Positions 18,459 through 30,090 of a DNA stretch of 31,980 nt are shown here, in pieces. A program made the translations under genes and the position numbers. Below the pieces are notes generated by a model. It saw nothing but the letters and a program-made list of their open reading frames with translations. It did not search any database and was not told where the DNA came from. Each line of letters begins with the position of its first letter. Position 1 is the stretch's first letter. This DNA comes from Apostichopus californicus (taxonomy: Eukaryota > Echinodermata > Holothuroidea > Aspidochirotida > Stichopodidae), in the NCBI GenBank assembly GCA_020650975.1, contig JAIPMN010036124.1:3325-35304 (forward strand). Direction: 5' to 3'.

Positions 18459-20164
18459 GCGAACGTATATAGCCTACTGTACCATACCCAGTTGGTATAC
18501 GTATAGCGTTGCACATAATATACTCTCACACTAAAACAAAAGTTCATAAACTGTTCTTCGAAATCGCTGAAATTAAATTCACCGATCAAATTTACAGTAA
18601 AAGGAAACTTTTAAAGTATTCGGAAAACCGAAAAATGAAAGTTGGCGGAATCGATGTCAGAGCAGAATGTAGTACCGAGAAGCTTAGGCTTCGCAGAACT
18701 GTCCGATTGTAAACGTTAGAGTAGCCTACATGCGAACATTCTTCGCGTTAGAGCAGGATAGCGCGATGTATAAACAACGAAGAGTATGCTGTTAAACTTA
18801 TCTTGTGTTACACAAAGACCAGCAATCTACTACATATACGGCGGCTTAAGGAGTTTTGGAAAACATCTAATTTATAATAAATTCAACCGAAAATGAAGGA
18901 AGAAATTAATCTGTTTCAATTTTTTTTTTGGGCTGATTACTGTAGCTACTGTACGAAGCGTGGGTTATGTCGCAATCTGCATTGGCGTAGATGACGTCAC
19001 GTTCTGTACTGTTCAAATCATATTGGAAATGTCCATCCTTAACGATTAAAAAATCGTTTCTCTGTCAAACGCAACATTAGCGTTCTCATACTTTCACAAC
19101 ATGTTTAGAAAATGATTTGTAATTTTGGAAGGTAACTTCTTTGGGCCACCAGACAATCCTTTTAAATGAAAAACAATATGTAAAGGTTTTTTATCACACT
19201 GATTTCAATTAGATAATTTAAAAACTTAATTTTTATGCAGTAAGCACCATACATAATCTACAGAGTAAATGCACGTTGAAAGTATATTTTTCTTCATGGA
19301 GGAACATTACAAATTTGAGAAATGGTCTGGTTTTAATTATTTCACTTTTAAGGTTAAATACAATTTGATAACCGTGGTGCTCTGCTTCAGAATTTAAAAT
19401 GCTGCCTGCCTGACTGTCTGTAGTGCAAGAATATTCCAAACATATTAACATTAAATCATTACAACAAAATTCATTCATGTGTTGTAACAACAACAACACT
19501 CAGACTAAAAGTTGGAATGTCTGGACTTAGTTTTATTTACTTGACATGAGTCTCAACTGAAGTTGACATGACTTTAATGGACATTGTACCCCATGTAACT
19601 TATAACAAAACTGTTTATTTTTCTACCATAAAACGCTGCAAGGCATTCTTGAAATCTGATAACAAGTCCAAACTACAGACATATAGGCTGAAGGTAATAA
19701 ATAAATTGCATTAAAAACTGCTATAAATTTTTAAAATATTCATTACCAAAAAAAATTAACAGGATTTTGTACAATACCTCAACTGTTCTCTGCGTCATCG
19801 AAAGAGTACTTATCATTTCGAGTGGATGGATTTGCTGTGTAGATAAGAAAAATACATTGTAAAACTACTAAAGTCCAGCAAATTAGATATTTTTCTAAAG
19901 ACTCAATTAATACCCTAGTAGGAAAATAAGTTCATATCTATGTGTTGTGACACTCGTGCTAAAATTTCATATTTGAACACCCCAGCATACCAAAACGATG
20001 AGTAAGGTACATCACTTTAGAATCCAGTGATGACGGGACCAGTATACTGAAATTACAGGTTGGTCGTATCTAATAGCTTAAGTTCCCTCACATGTTTTTA
20101 CAGCCATTCCCTGATGCCTAGAGCTGTCTGCCCAAGGTATAGGGTACCCAGTTTCTCATGTTTA
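18459..20164. other. AT-rich non-coding stretch
   Basis: I see no gene. Open frames at 18509-18712 and 19233-19499 are short, with no family features or convincing splice sites. This lies downstream of the - strand recombinase fragment and may contain its old 3' end. Confidence 0.5.
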
Positions 20165-20710
20165 TTAACTTGTTGCAGTTGCTTCCCTACTCTCTATTAT
20201 TGCAGCAGCTGCTTGATAAATGTTTTAATTTATATCTGCACTGTGTACCATATGCTTAAAAAAAGAGTGCTCGCTCCTTGTCCTGAATTTCAAGTGATGC
20301 ATAGATGGTGCTAATTGTGTGCGTATTTTTGGTGGCTGTAAGATTTGAAGTGCTGTCAATGCCTGCATCATCACACACACCATTAAGGGAGTGGCATCCA
20401 CTCACATGATTGTCGGATCCTTGTGTGCATGCAAAGACGTATGGGTTGCATTGTCTTATGCATGCTGTGATTCTGGTTTCCTTGCAAGTTAGTGTTTCCA
20501 CGGGCTTAATACAATCGTTGAACAATACTGGAACCAAGTGGTTGTTACCTTTGCCAGATTGGTATGTGACTTTCAGCTCATTAAGAAGATGCTTTGCTAC
20601 AGGATCCTGAATAGCCTCTGCCGTTTGCTCATCAATCCAAGCATTACAACTGGCCTGTTACCACTCATACAATGACAAACGACTGGGCATTGAAGAGTGT
20701 TAATCTTGTG
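20165..20710 (-). pseudogene. Crypton-like tyrosine-recombinase C-terminal domain, decayed
   Basis: Reading on the - strand, RLTLFNA (about 20700) is followed after damage by DEQTAEAIQDPVAKHLLNEL and VTYQSGKGNNHLVPVLFNDC, then NPYVFACTQGSDNHVSG, LNGVCDDAGID, LTATKNTHTISTIYASLE and KERALFF. A run of seven T (plus-strand A at 20257-20263) shifts the frame; beyond it FKHMVHSADIN and NIYQA follow. The order resembles the catalytic end of tyrosine recombinases of the Crypton-like, multi-copy type in animals: a basic/His motif, an MGHS-like motif, then the nucleophile Tyr. Key residues have changed: expected Arg around THT, Gly of MGHS to Val, and Trp to Cys in SGCHSLNG. Several stops occur near 20635-20665. 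It lies last in the co-linear set of - strand exons from 25251. Family resemblance is from memory. Confidence 0.5.
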
Positions 20711-21497
20711 ACAGTTAGACCCCGTAATTTCTTAAAGGTGTGTGAATCCCATCCTATCCTATGACACTATGTATACATTTTTCAAAGATATTTTGGCTGT
20801 AACATTTGATTTATTAGAGGAAACGCCACTGGTACAGCCTTTCTGAAATTCTTTTCTGCAGTATGTATACATTGTCTCCAAGATTTAACATTTTGTGAAT
20901 GCAATGACAATCTTACATGTAAAAAGTTAACTGTACTGAACTTAACACTATCACAGAGTTCATGCTAATGTTTTGTCCCACAAGTTACTGATTTGGATCA
21001 TTCTAATCTGTCACAAGCAATGAACTCCCATCCCAAAACTATCATAATATTGTACTCTTGTTGATCTTAGAAAATTGAAAGTCATAATCTTGACTAACAT
21101 TGAAGACTGAACTTGAAATAAACAACTGATAACAAAAGTGTCTATATTGATAGCATTTTTAAATTAAACAGTTTACCTAACACACTGCCACAGAGAGAGT
21201 TCATGCTAATGCTTATATTCCAATATGTCAGAATGAATGAACACTAGGTATTGGATTATATAGCTGTTTATACGTATTAGAAATAAAGGCATATCAGTTA
21301 TTGTCATACTCATAATGAGCATTCCAGATTAAAAGTGAAGTGTTCACATTGATACCATTTTCATATAGCCAATATACTGTATGGCACATATGAAGACCAA
21401 TTCTCTCTAAAGGAAAAAATTTTCGACAATAATCAGATATGTTCAAGAAATAAAATAGGACTTTTTCCATGCACACATAGGTTATAATGGTCAATAC

Positions 21498-21579
21498 CTG
21501 CACATCACTTGTCACAGCATGAAAACAATCTTGGGTCATGTTGGCTTGCCTCTGAGGCATCTTTCTCGTTCTTCTTAAA
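21498..21579 (-). pseudogene. repeated short exon, third copy, out of phase
   Basis: The 3' part reads QDCFHAVTSDVQ and ends at CAG|GTATTG, matching the end of the exon at 23107-23205. The most likely acceptor is TTTTTTAG (21581-21580); using it in phase 0 meets a TGA. A second acceptor at 21590 gives a different phase that does not fit the preceding exon. It is either damaged by a one-base insertion near GACCCAAG or not used. Confidence 0.4.
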
Positions 21580-21973
21580 CTAAAAAACCCTGTGGGGACT
21601 AGAAGTCAAATTAAGAAAACCAGTATACAGTCACATAATTGAATTAATGTCTCCCAAATCAGTAATGTTAGGTCATTTCCATATAGAAAGTTTAGTGAAC
21701 ACTGTAGGAAGTGAACTTTGGTTGCTTAAACATTTATTGGAATAGAAAAACCATATTTGTGAGTTTTTAAACTCATAATGCATCATTCGAGGTTGAATGG
21801 ACAGAAGTAACCTAAGTGTCTGATTTTTCTGCTATTGTAATTATATCCAACATACTGTATTGAACAAGTCTGTTTTCATATTGAGACAAACTGTCTCCAA
21901 AGTAAACTTTTTTTTAAGAAATATCATATGTTGAATATAATGCAAAATAACTTGCTTAGTACATGGGTTTAAA

Positions 21974-22190
21974 TATTAATAATAATTTTAAAAATAAAAA
22001 GAATGATGATAATAATAATAACAAATAATAAACATAATAATAATGATGATAATAATCATAATATTAATAATAATATTAGGAATCCTAATGATTATCATCA
22101 TAATAATCATAATAATAATACAGATAATAATAATATTAAAGATAGTAATAATAGTAAAACTGATAATAGTAATGATAATGATCATACTAA
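21974..22190. repeat. imperfect AAT/GAT trinucleotide microsatellite
   Basis: About 215 bases of AAT, GAT and related triplets. It produces open frames on both strands (Asn/Asp-rich and Ile-rich) that are composition artefacts. It lies within the duplicated module, between the second and third exon copies. Confidence 0.9.
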
Positions 22191-22270
22191 ACATACATAG
22201 AACTCTGAAAGAGCAATGATCTAGATGGCCTTAAAACGAGAAAGAATTACACTATGAAAATGGTCAGTAC

Positions 22271-22375
22271 CTGCTCATCTACGGTCATCACACTGTCACG
22301 AACTTGGTCACTTTGGCTTACATCTGTGGAGGAACTTAGCGCCTCTTTAGTCTGAAGGTGATACTCTTGTGTGGC
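22271..22375 (-). CDS. repeated short exon, second copy (35 codons)
   Basis: Acceptor TTCTTCTTCCAG ends at 22376 and donor CAG|GTACTG begins at 22270. The 105 bases are open in phase 0: it begins ATQEYHLQTKEALSSS, continues with SQSDQVRDSVMT and ends VDEQ. It aligns with the exon at 23107-23205 (shared T-x-E, LQ-x-K, DQ, T and final Q). Role unknown; the composition (Gln, Ser, Asp) suggests a disordered linker between the SET and recombinase domains. Being out of view of any start codon, it is a partial coding call. Confidence 0.5.
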
Positions 22376-23106
22376 CTGGAAGAAGAATTAACAAGTTAAC
22401 ATTTTATCTTAGCCAAACAGTCACAGCTGGAGTTCATAATAATATCTTGTCTCCCAAGTTAGTGATTATGGGCCATTCCAATATGTTACAATCAATGGTA
22501 GTGGGTATTGACATTGGCTTATTATGCATATTCGAAACAAAGGCATTATATCAGTTACATATCAGTTCCAATATGCTACAATCAAGGAACACTATGAAGT
22601 GGATTATATAGCTGGTTATACATATTACAAATAAAGGTTTTATATCAGTTATTGTGATACTCATAATGAGCATTCCAGATTGAAACTGAAGAATCATGAG
22701 TGTCCATATTTATAGTATTTGGATGTAGCCAATTAGTACGACACATATCAAGACAAATTGTCTCCAAGTAGTATACAGTCACAGAGTCCCATGCTAATAT
22801 CATGTGTAACAAGCATATTTGAAAATGCCATTGTCATGACCAGTTTTAAAGTCATAGTGATCATTCAAGTCAGTAAAGTGTATGATTTTATACTATTTGG
22901 ATATATATATTCAACATACTGTATTGGTCATATAATTGCTTAATTTGTAAAATATATAAAAGTAGTAAGATGCTATAATAGAAAAAAGACAGTACCACGG
23001 ACACCGCCTTGCATTCACAAGTGAACAATGTGCACAATACCCAAGTAGGTTTCCATCACACAATAATATTAAGTGTCTAATAGCACATATATAATTTTCA
23101 CTATAC

Positions 23107-23205
23107 CTGCACATGTCTGGTGATAGTACGGCATTGATCTTGGTCATGTGTGATTGTGTCTGCGTTAACTTCATCTTTACTCTGAAGTTCACATTCTTTT
23201 GTGGG
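23107..23205 (-). CDS. repeated short exon, first copy (33 codons)
   Basis: Acceptor TTCTTCTTGTAG ends at 23206 and donor CAG|GTATAG begins at 23106. The 99 bases are open in phase 0 (PTKECELQSKDEVNADTI, then THDQDQCRTITRHVQ). The preceding exon ends in phase 0, so the two join in frame, and the next copy also begins in phase 0. No known domain. Confidence 0.5.
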
Positions 23206-23683
23206 CTACAAGAAGAATTTTGTTTGAATTAATCTATAGTCATGTAGTGATTGTTAATAGAAAATGTTGGGTTATTCCAATAAACAGACCAATCACTGGG
23301 TATGTTGCAAAATCCATAATGAACATGACATATTACATTGCAATTAAAAGTAATTTGATATAGATTATCTTGTACATGATAACATTTGTCTCCAAAGTAC
23401 ACCATTTATGAAGCTTGATACTTATTCCGTGTTTATTGCATTAACATATTAGGTAGCACAAATTTAATATATTTATTCATATCATACAAGTTTACCACTT
23501 GTGCTGAAATTACTTTCTCTATAACATAGATTGAAGTCAGTTAGATTCTTCATATTTAATGGTTTTTCTTTGTTTTAAAGCTGAAAATCTGCATTGGTTA
23601 TATAGAAATGTTGTTATCCACTCTTCTCTTCTCTTCAGCTTCAAAATTTTTCTCTGTATAATTATTTACAATGATTCATTTAC

Positions 23684-23765
23684 CTGTTCTTTAGAGACCA
23701 CAGGATTTCTCATGTGACGTGTGTAGAAGTATGGACTGTCTTTATTCCAAGGCTTGGTTATGATA
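23684..23765 (-). CDS. short splice-bounded exon (27 codons)
   Basis: Acceptor CCATTTCAG ends at 23766 and donor CAG|GTAAATG begins at 23683; both are strong. One base completes an upstream codon, then IITKPWNKDSPYFYTRHMRN and PVVSKEQ follow, open and ending in phase 0. The phase of the previous exon (two bases carried) is not met by the SET exon ends I can see, so an exon may be missing or lost between 23766 and 24359. Confidence 0.5.
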
Positions 23766-24358
23766 CTGAAATGGAAAGTATATAGTGGAAAATGAAAGTC
23801 ACTTTGCTACCCAAACCGTTCAGTTCATGGTCAGGCTACTCTTAGTGATATTCCTTTCTTTTTAACTATTTCGTTGTGACTCTAATATCAGGAAAGGGAT
23901 GTCCCATCATAAATCAGACCCAGAGAACCAAAATGGATAAATAGTAGTGAACCAGAACTCTGAAGATGCCAAACATATGGATAACAATATATCAACATAT
24001 GGTGCATGATGTAGCAATCATAACAGTGCCTTATGTACATACTAAACATAACCTCCATGTACATGTGCAACAGGTCATACCAGATCCTCACAAGGAACTT
24101 ATCATTGTAGCTAGCATGCATAGCACATAAATATTGTTAACAATTAGAGCACTTACAATATACCATTTGATAAATTTGCAATAAACAGCTTGCACACTCA
24201 ATGATATTTACAATGTATAGCCAAATAGTACAAGAAATTTAAGCATCTTTACACCAAGTTCCCATCTACATATTGTTTCTTGCACATCCACACATACACA
24301 CACCCGTTGGTATGATGGTACACATGCATTGTCGTTCTGATCAATTATTATAACATAC

Positions 24359-24550
24359 TTCATTTCTCCATGGCAAATTTCTCACTTTGTAGTAATAGCG
24401 GAGCTCTGTTCCTTCCTAAATGTCTTTCACTGCAAACAGACAAAGTCTTGGTGTACCTTGTACTGATACAACCTTAATCCTGAAGTTTGTGGCTCTGGAA
24501 CTGTCATTGACCATTCTCCCATATCCATCACTTTCAGTACCACCAATACC
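24359..24550 (-). pseudogene. SET-domain methyltransferase, second half
   Basis: Encodes GGTESDGYGRMVNDSSRATN, then FRIKVVSVQGTPRLCLFAVKDI, an in-frame TAG at 24418-24416, and EGTELRYYYKVRNLPWRNE up to a possible donor at 24358. This matches the latter half of a KMT5A-like SET domain: the R-(L/M)-VND motif that helps bind S-adenosylmethionine, a strand ending in LCLFA-KDI, and the ELRYDYG motif with PWR after it. Here the Asp and Gly of RYDYG are Tyr and Lys, and the start (expected CIDAT) reads GIGGT with no usable acceptor in phase. Such enzymes methylate lysines, often on histones. The stop, altered core and lost splice site make this a pseudogene exon. Confidence 0.75.
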
Positions 24551-25082
24551 GTATGATAATAGCCAGATGACTGTTAATGTTGTTAATAACTGTTTCATAT
24601 TGTTTCCGCAAGAATGCATGCCTGACGAACATCGACATCATCAGCTCTGTAAAGTCGAAGTTAGCATTCAAGTTGAAGGTAGCACTAATGGTAGATCGAC
24701 CTCCAGACATGTATTCCCCCAACACTGAAAATTATTATTGTAAGTAGCAGTGCTCAGTAATCAGTATATAGCTGTATTCATGAGGATTCAATAACATTAT
24801 TGTATGAGCTACTGCAGAGGAAAGATTTTCAAAAAGTAAAATATAACTGAAAAGTCTTAATTTAATGCTTCATGAAGTTGGTGTTCAAAGAATGAATTGA
24901 AAAGTCTATGCAATATGCTTTTCCTAGTCGTTTCATTTGCCCGGCCAGCCATGCTTGCCTATGGGTGGTTTGCTTGCAGTAATGTCTTGGTATAATGAAC
25001 TTCTTAGCAAACAAATTTGGTGTTGCAGAAGTACAAGAAATCATGCCTTAATTCTGCCAGTGTACAGTGCTAGCTGTCTTAC

Positions 25083-25251
25083 CACAACCCAGTGCCCTCA
25101 TGGTAAAAGAAGTAAAGAAAGTTTCCTTTGCTTTCAGGATATATTATTTCTTGTCTTTTGGCTCCTTCTTTTGATGATAATAGATCACCCCTGTATTCCA
25201 AGAGGAATTCCCCCTTCTTTAAAAGATTTGTTTCGCAAAATACTCCTGTTC
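25083..25251 (-). pseudogene. SET-domain methyltransferase, first half
   Basis: The acceptor TTTCTCATTTAG ends at 25252 and the donor TG|GTAAGA begins at 25082, giving a 169-base exon open throughout: GTGVFCETNLLKKGEFLLEY, RGDLLSSKEGAKRQEIIYPE, SKGNFLYFFYHEGTGL. This is the N-terminal half of a SET domain (G-x-GVF, KGEFLLEYRGDL, and the strand before the W-CID motif). The exon itself is undamaged. It ends two bases into a codon, which the degraded second-half exon cannot complete in frame. No further N-terminal exon was recognised upstream. The nearest better-studied relatives by motif are the KMT5A/SET8 type, but multi-copy invertebrate SET genes look similar. Confidence 0.75.
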
Positions 25252-26230
25252 CTAAATGAGAAAGGTTTGGTAGATGCATGGTTATAGCACATGGCAACCC
25301 TTTCTAAATTCTTATCTGCAAGTACAGTATATATCATAGTGTTAACTATTGACGTACATTAGATTTGTAATACAAATAATCAGGTTACCAAATCAGAACA
25401 TGTGAATGCATATGTCAATATAAAATTTATTTGTGCTAGATAATGAGCTAATTAATAACCCTTTATGTTATGGGATGTGCTACTCCTAAATTTAAAAATT
25501 AGTACTAGGTGACCTTGGTATGGCATTCTGAAGGGTCATTTCCACGCCAAGATGGCATTATTATGATTTTTTTCAAGTTTATTGTGTCTCCATTTCCTAT
25601 ATTGGAAGTGGTAGCATAGTAGTTGAACTATATTATATGGCCAAAAAATTTCAATTTTCAACACGTTTATGGTCTATATCAGCATGGCAACATGAAATGT
25701 TTTCACAACTATGGCAATGTCCAAATGTGGAATGAAGAAACAACAAACTTTAAAACCTTTAGTCTATAATATAGTTCATTTCATTTATAAGGCACCCTTG
25801 ATCATTGATCATTATAGAACAGTTTTAACTGCAGTTGGTATATTGCCAAGAGCAGGTGGGCCCCCTGAATAGTCACTTTACATGTCACTTGGGTAAGCAA
25901 AAGTGCCTTTTTTTTATGTGACACCATGGAAAGTCACATTTTCCCCCTAATTTAATAAATGGTGAGAAGTACAGTCTAGGATATCACAGCAATGCAACAT
26001 TTCATTTGTAACTTGTATCTTCACAGTTTATGGTACATTTTTTATTTTGTCACGTGAGTAACCGTCACGTGAGTAACCACAATTGTGTACTAGTAGTGTG
26101 TAAGCTAAATAGTGCACACAATTTTTATCAACTTATTACAGTAGCTTTATGATATGTAACACATGTACAGAAAGTAAAAAGAGTGATGACAAGGCTTACT
26201 AAACAGTTCATTAACAGTTCATGAAAGTTC
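25252..26230. other. non-coding stretch with duplicated CACGTG motif
   Basis: No gene seen. At 26049-26063 and 26064-26078 the same 15 bases (GTCACGTGAGTAACC) are repeated head to tail, each with a CACGTG E-box. The stretch is upstream of the SET exons, so a missing 5' exon or promoter could be here, but nothing shows it. Confidence 0.45.
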
Positions 26231-26304
26231 ATTGACCTGTACTTGGTCTGTATTAAAGGACAACTGTCACATACAACTTCCACAGTTTGCCAAGAACTGT
26301 AAGG

Positions 26305-26660
26305 TTGCTTATACACTAGATCCGGATCAGGTCCCTGATGTTATCACTATCCACGGGGTCAACTTATGCATTGATCCGGACGCATTTACACTTGAGTCGT
26401 ACTCTTCTCCTTCCCCGCTATTTACCGGATGTTGGTCCAAATATCGGATTGGAAATGTGTTATGCACAGCCGCGGATCGCGTAGTACGTATACTCGAAAA
26501 CTTTCGTTGTCATGGTGTATCGGCTTAGGGTGACAATACTAAACTATGTACGACCCTCACACACTCAGTCTACGCAGGAATTAGCACATGCATGATACAG
26601 GACTGGAATTTCACGCGAGAATGCATGTGACGTAATGAGGTCACCGGATATTTCGGGTCA
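26305..26660. other. CpG-richer island in AT-rich surroundings
   Basis: CpG dinucleotides are clearly denser here than in flanking sequence (for example around 26360-26520). The word GATCCGGA occurs in both 26320-26330 and 26372-26380. The + strand is open to 26528 without family motifs. It could be a promoter/first-exon region for the - strand SET gene or a short transposon; neither is established. Confidence 0.35.
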
Positions 26661-29600
26661 CTTTTGAAGCAGGATTGTTTACATAACAACATTGATACTC
26701 GATGTCTGGATCACATTCTGTACTGTATTACTGTCATAAGCAGGTACCCTAGATAAGTAGGTATACATTCTCAGCACTTTTTCATCAGTATTATGCTCCT
26801 GTAATGGTTACATTGATCCCAAGTTATTAGTCAGTGAGATCGTACCTTTAAGAATATTCAAGGACTGTTGAAAATGTTCACAGGGGTGCCCTCTACAAGG
26901 CAGCACAATAAATGACAGTTAAATAAAACACCCTACCTGATGAAATGTCATATTACTTGAAGTTGATTTAGGTTAAGGTAAATTTTGTTACAGTGCAATA
27001 AATTATGAATATAACAGAAAATAAAAATTTCACAATTTCTTGCATTTACTGTCACTGTCTGCCTGCACATGGGATCAGCCAGTACCCAGCAGACTTTACA
27101 AATCCAACATGGGTAACGGGTCTATATATATATTGGTATGGATGGCATGTAATCCCATAATAAGTTTAACTGAAAGTGAATATTCTTGGCCTGAGCCAAA
27201 CCACAAATTATGTACTGGCCTTGCATTGTTGATTATCTAATTTGACAACTTTATGAAGCAAGCATTACAACTATTTTAGTAGAATGGGACTTACAATTCT
27301 GGCCCAAGAATCCAATTTTGAACAAGAATATAATTGCCCAAATAAGTTAAGATACGGGTACCATAAACTTTCTATGTCAGCACAGTTAAAAAGTTTCAAG
27401 ATCAACAGATATGTAATCATGCAGTATACTTACGAATGTATTTGTTAATAAAGATAAATTTTAATCCATGTTGGTCCTTTTTCTCTGAACAAGCTTTTGT
27501 ATAACTTGAATTTGTTGTACATGCCTTTCATCTAGTTCTAAGATGCATCTGTAAATTCAACAAATATTTTAGAGTATATGGCAATTGTACATATTGTATC
27601 TCTATAGATATATGACCGAATAGTATACCATGGAAACAGTTCTTTTTTTTTTGGCAGTTAATTACAACAAAAAGCTTTTTAACTTGCACCATCATGCAAA
27701 CTGTAGCTGCCTGATACTTAGAGCAGTCTCTGAGAAGAACATTAGTCAGCAATGTTAGAAACACAGGAATGTGAGTGTGCGACACAATGTTTGAACCAGG
27801 CATGTTAAATCTTAAAACTGCTTGCAATTTGTTGTTTTGTTTGTTACAAACAAACCACAAGTACACACCAACTCATAACTAGGCCAATGCCAAACATAAC
27901 GAAGTACATTATGAATGAACATTGTTTTTTGAAAAAGAAACAAATTCTTCTGATAACAACCGAATTTTCTTCCAATCCTGCACATGACTGTTTGAAATAA
28001 AAAATAAAAGAAGAAGGGCTAGGCATTTGTAGGCAATCCACAGAGTTGCATATCTCATCTTCAGCAATCACTGATTTAAAATTAAAAATTTATTATTAGG
28101 TATGCAATCTGCCAATAACTGGTTTTTGATGTTACCATAATTACATTCTGTTGTGAACCCTGTACTGAACAAACTAGGCCGAGAGTCCTGTCTCCAGAAT
28201 CCTACTTTTTAACTGGGATAAAATTCTTGTGATATCTTCCTCTTTGTTAAGTTAAGAAAGATTAACTGTCATTGTCATACAGTTAAATTCTCATGGCAGG
28301 TGAAGGTAATTATACATAGACTAGGGCGACTTTGTCCTCTTGTCCGTACTGACGCACACGTTTACAGGTTATAGGATAGAAACAGAAGAGAAATTGAACT
28401 GTGTCGTTCACATTATCATTTTCAACGCGCTATCATTGCATCACACGTTACCTGTTCTGACCGTGTGGCACATAGTAATTTTTGCAAATTTAAAAGCCTG
28501 TCACCTAAGCAAATCTTTCACATATAACTGGACCGGGCCAGGCATAATATTGCACTTCGTAGACTAGCTGAATTAATCATTTGCCCAGGCCTAACATAAC
28601 ATATACATAAAGTCTTGGAAAGTAAATTTACGTTCCTATGGTATATACTTTGAAACTTTTCAAAGTGTTTAATTTGATAAATATAATGTCAATTATTAAA
28701 GGACATACACGGTCAACAGTACACTATACTACAGGCACAAGCTTGTTGTTAGTACTAGGCCCATTATACTACTACTATTATACTACTGCTGTTAGTACTT
28801 GTAGGTAACATTATGAAATAGGTCCTAACATTCTATATAAAGTAAGCCAAGCCATTACGCCTACATTGTGTTTCCTCCAATGCCAAATTTAATTATGTAT
28901 TATCACTATAATGCTGAATTCAAGGATAAAAACCCTCATCATCACTGCCAAGATCAGCAATTATTTCAGCAAGTGCCTCCCCTATAGTGTACCACTACTT
29001 GCAACGACAAGCCCTGTCCAATTGCAAATTGCTCTGAAAATATCAGTGCAACCGTATAGCATAGATTTCTGCGGAATTGCATCGTTTACACTAATATAAA
29101 CATTTCAGAAATGAAAACACCATGGGTGTTAGAAACTAATACATTGAACACACCATTCCTCTAAGGCGGATATATCCACCTGGAGCACTGAGTGCACAAT
29201 CTCATTTGCTGGATTTATTCATCTGGAGAAATGAAAGGATGACGTATATTTACTTCTAAAACTAACACCTGTTTTTGTGTGTTTAGAGCTGACTCTACAT
29301 ATGGCCATTAATTTGAGAAAATATTAATTATTCCTAAAGTGCTTGTGGTATTTGCTGTTTTGCAAACTTGCTGTATAATCTAAATGCAGTTTAAACTCAA
29401 TAATAATCTTCGAAATTAGGGACTTAGCAGTAAGGTAGGTGTTACACATTTTGGGTCGCCCTACATGTTCTTTAGAGCTGTCACATCACTCTCAAGTAGG
29501 CTATCACATTACTGTACAAATGACACATTACAATACATTACATACATTACAATACTGTGTACAGTATGACACAACTCTTTCAATTGAATACTGTTTTCTT

Positions 29601-30075
29601 ATAGTAGGTATAGGTTGCATAAATATGCATAAGTTGTATGCTAATAAACAAAGAATAATTCTGAAAGTCCCTTACCATGGATGCATAAGTAGTATAAATG
29701 ACATATACATCAGTACAGCTGCGATGCCAATTAGTAGCAATATAATTCAAAGGACTGTCCAGTCCACATGACAAGTCATTATGGGCTGTAGTATAAAAAT
29801 GCTAAAGAACTTGTATTATGCAGGAAAATATATACCTATCTTAAATCTGTTTCACTGTTACATAGCCTATATTTATATATTGATTAGCACCAAATCTCCT
29901 TTGTTTGTCACTTCTTTGAGATTGAGGATAAAGAGTTTTGTATTGGCCACTACATATAGTAGACCTACGCATGTGTATATAGCAATAACGATTCAGTATA
30001 TGAAAACTTTCATATTAACAAACATGTTTGGTATACTACCATGCAGTTCGCCATACATGGACTTCTTCAGGGAGC

Positions 30076-30090
30076 GGGGGGGGGGGGGGG
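30076..30090. repeat. poly-G run of 15
   Basis: A homopolymer of 15 G follows GGAGC. It breaks reading frames on both strands and its length is likely uncertain in the assembly. Confidence 0.9.

Larger units (their letters stand above)
20940..23410 (-). repeat. tandemly duplicated exon-intron module, diverged
   Basis: Long blocks recur in order: a CACAGAGTTCATGCTAAT-like block (20953, 21192, 22431, 22785), a TTAGTGATT..CATTCCAATATGT block (21212, 22468 and a weaker copy at 23265), and a TACTCATAATGAGCATTCC block (21305, 22651; about 1,346 bases apart). A TGTCTCCAA-like word recurs at 20873, 21644, 21890, 22449, 22760 and 23388. Short splice-bounded exons on the - strand lie between them and resemble one another. 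The simplest account is repeated duplication of a segment containing one small exon and its introns. Confidence 0.65.

Noticed and set aside
21988-22200. Ile-rich and Asn/Asp-rich open frames
   Set aside because: Direct translation of a trinucleotide microsatellite.
24862-25044. YCIDF string resembling the SET-domain W-CID motif
   Set aside because: It lies in the intron with no acceptor in the right phase, and no SET sequence follows.
24937-25287. 116-codon + strand frame
   Set aside because: Antisense of the SET-domain exon at 25083-25251, which has splice sites and clear motifs.
26232-26528. 98-codon + strand frame
   Set aside because: No domain motifs; it extends across the CpG-dense patch where stops are rarer.
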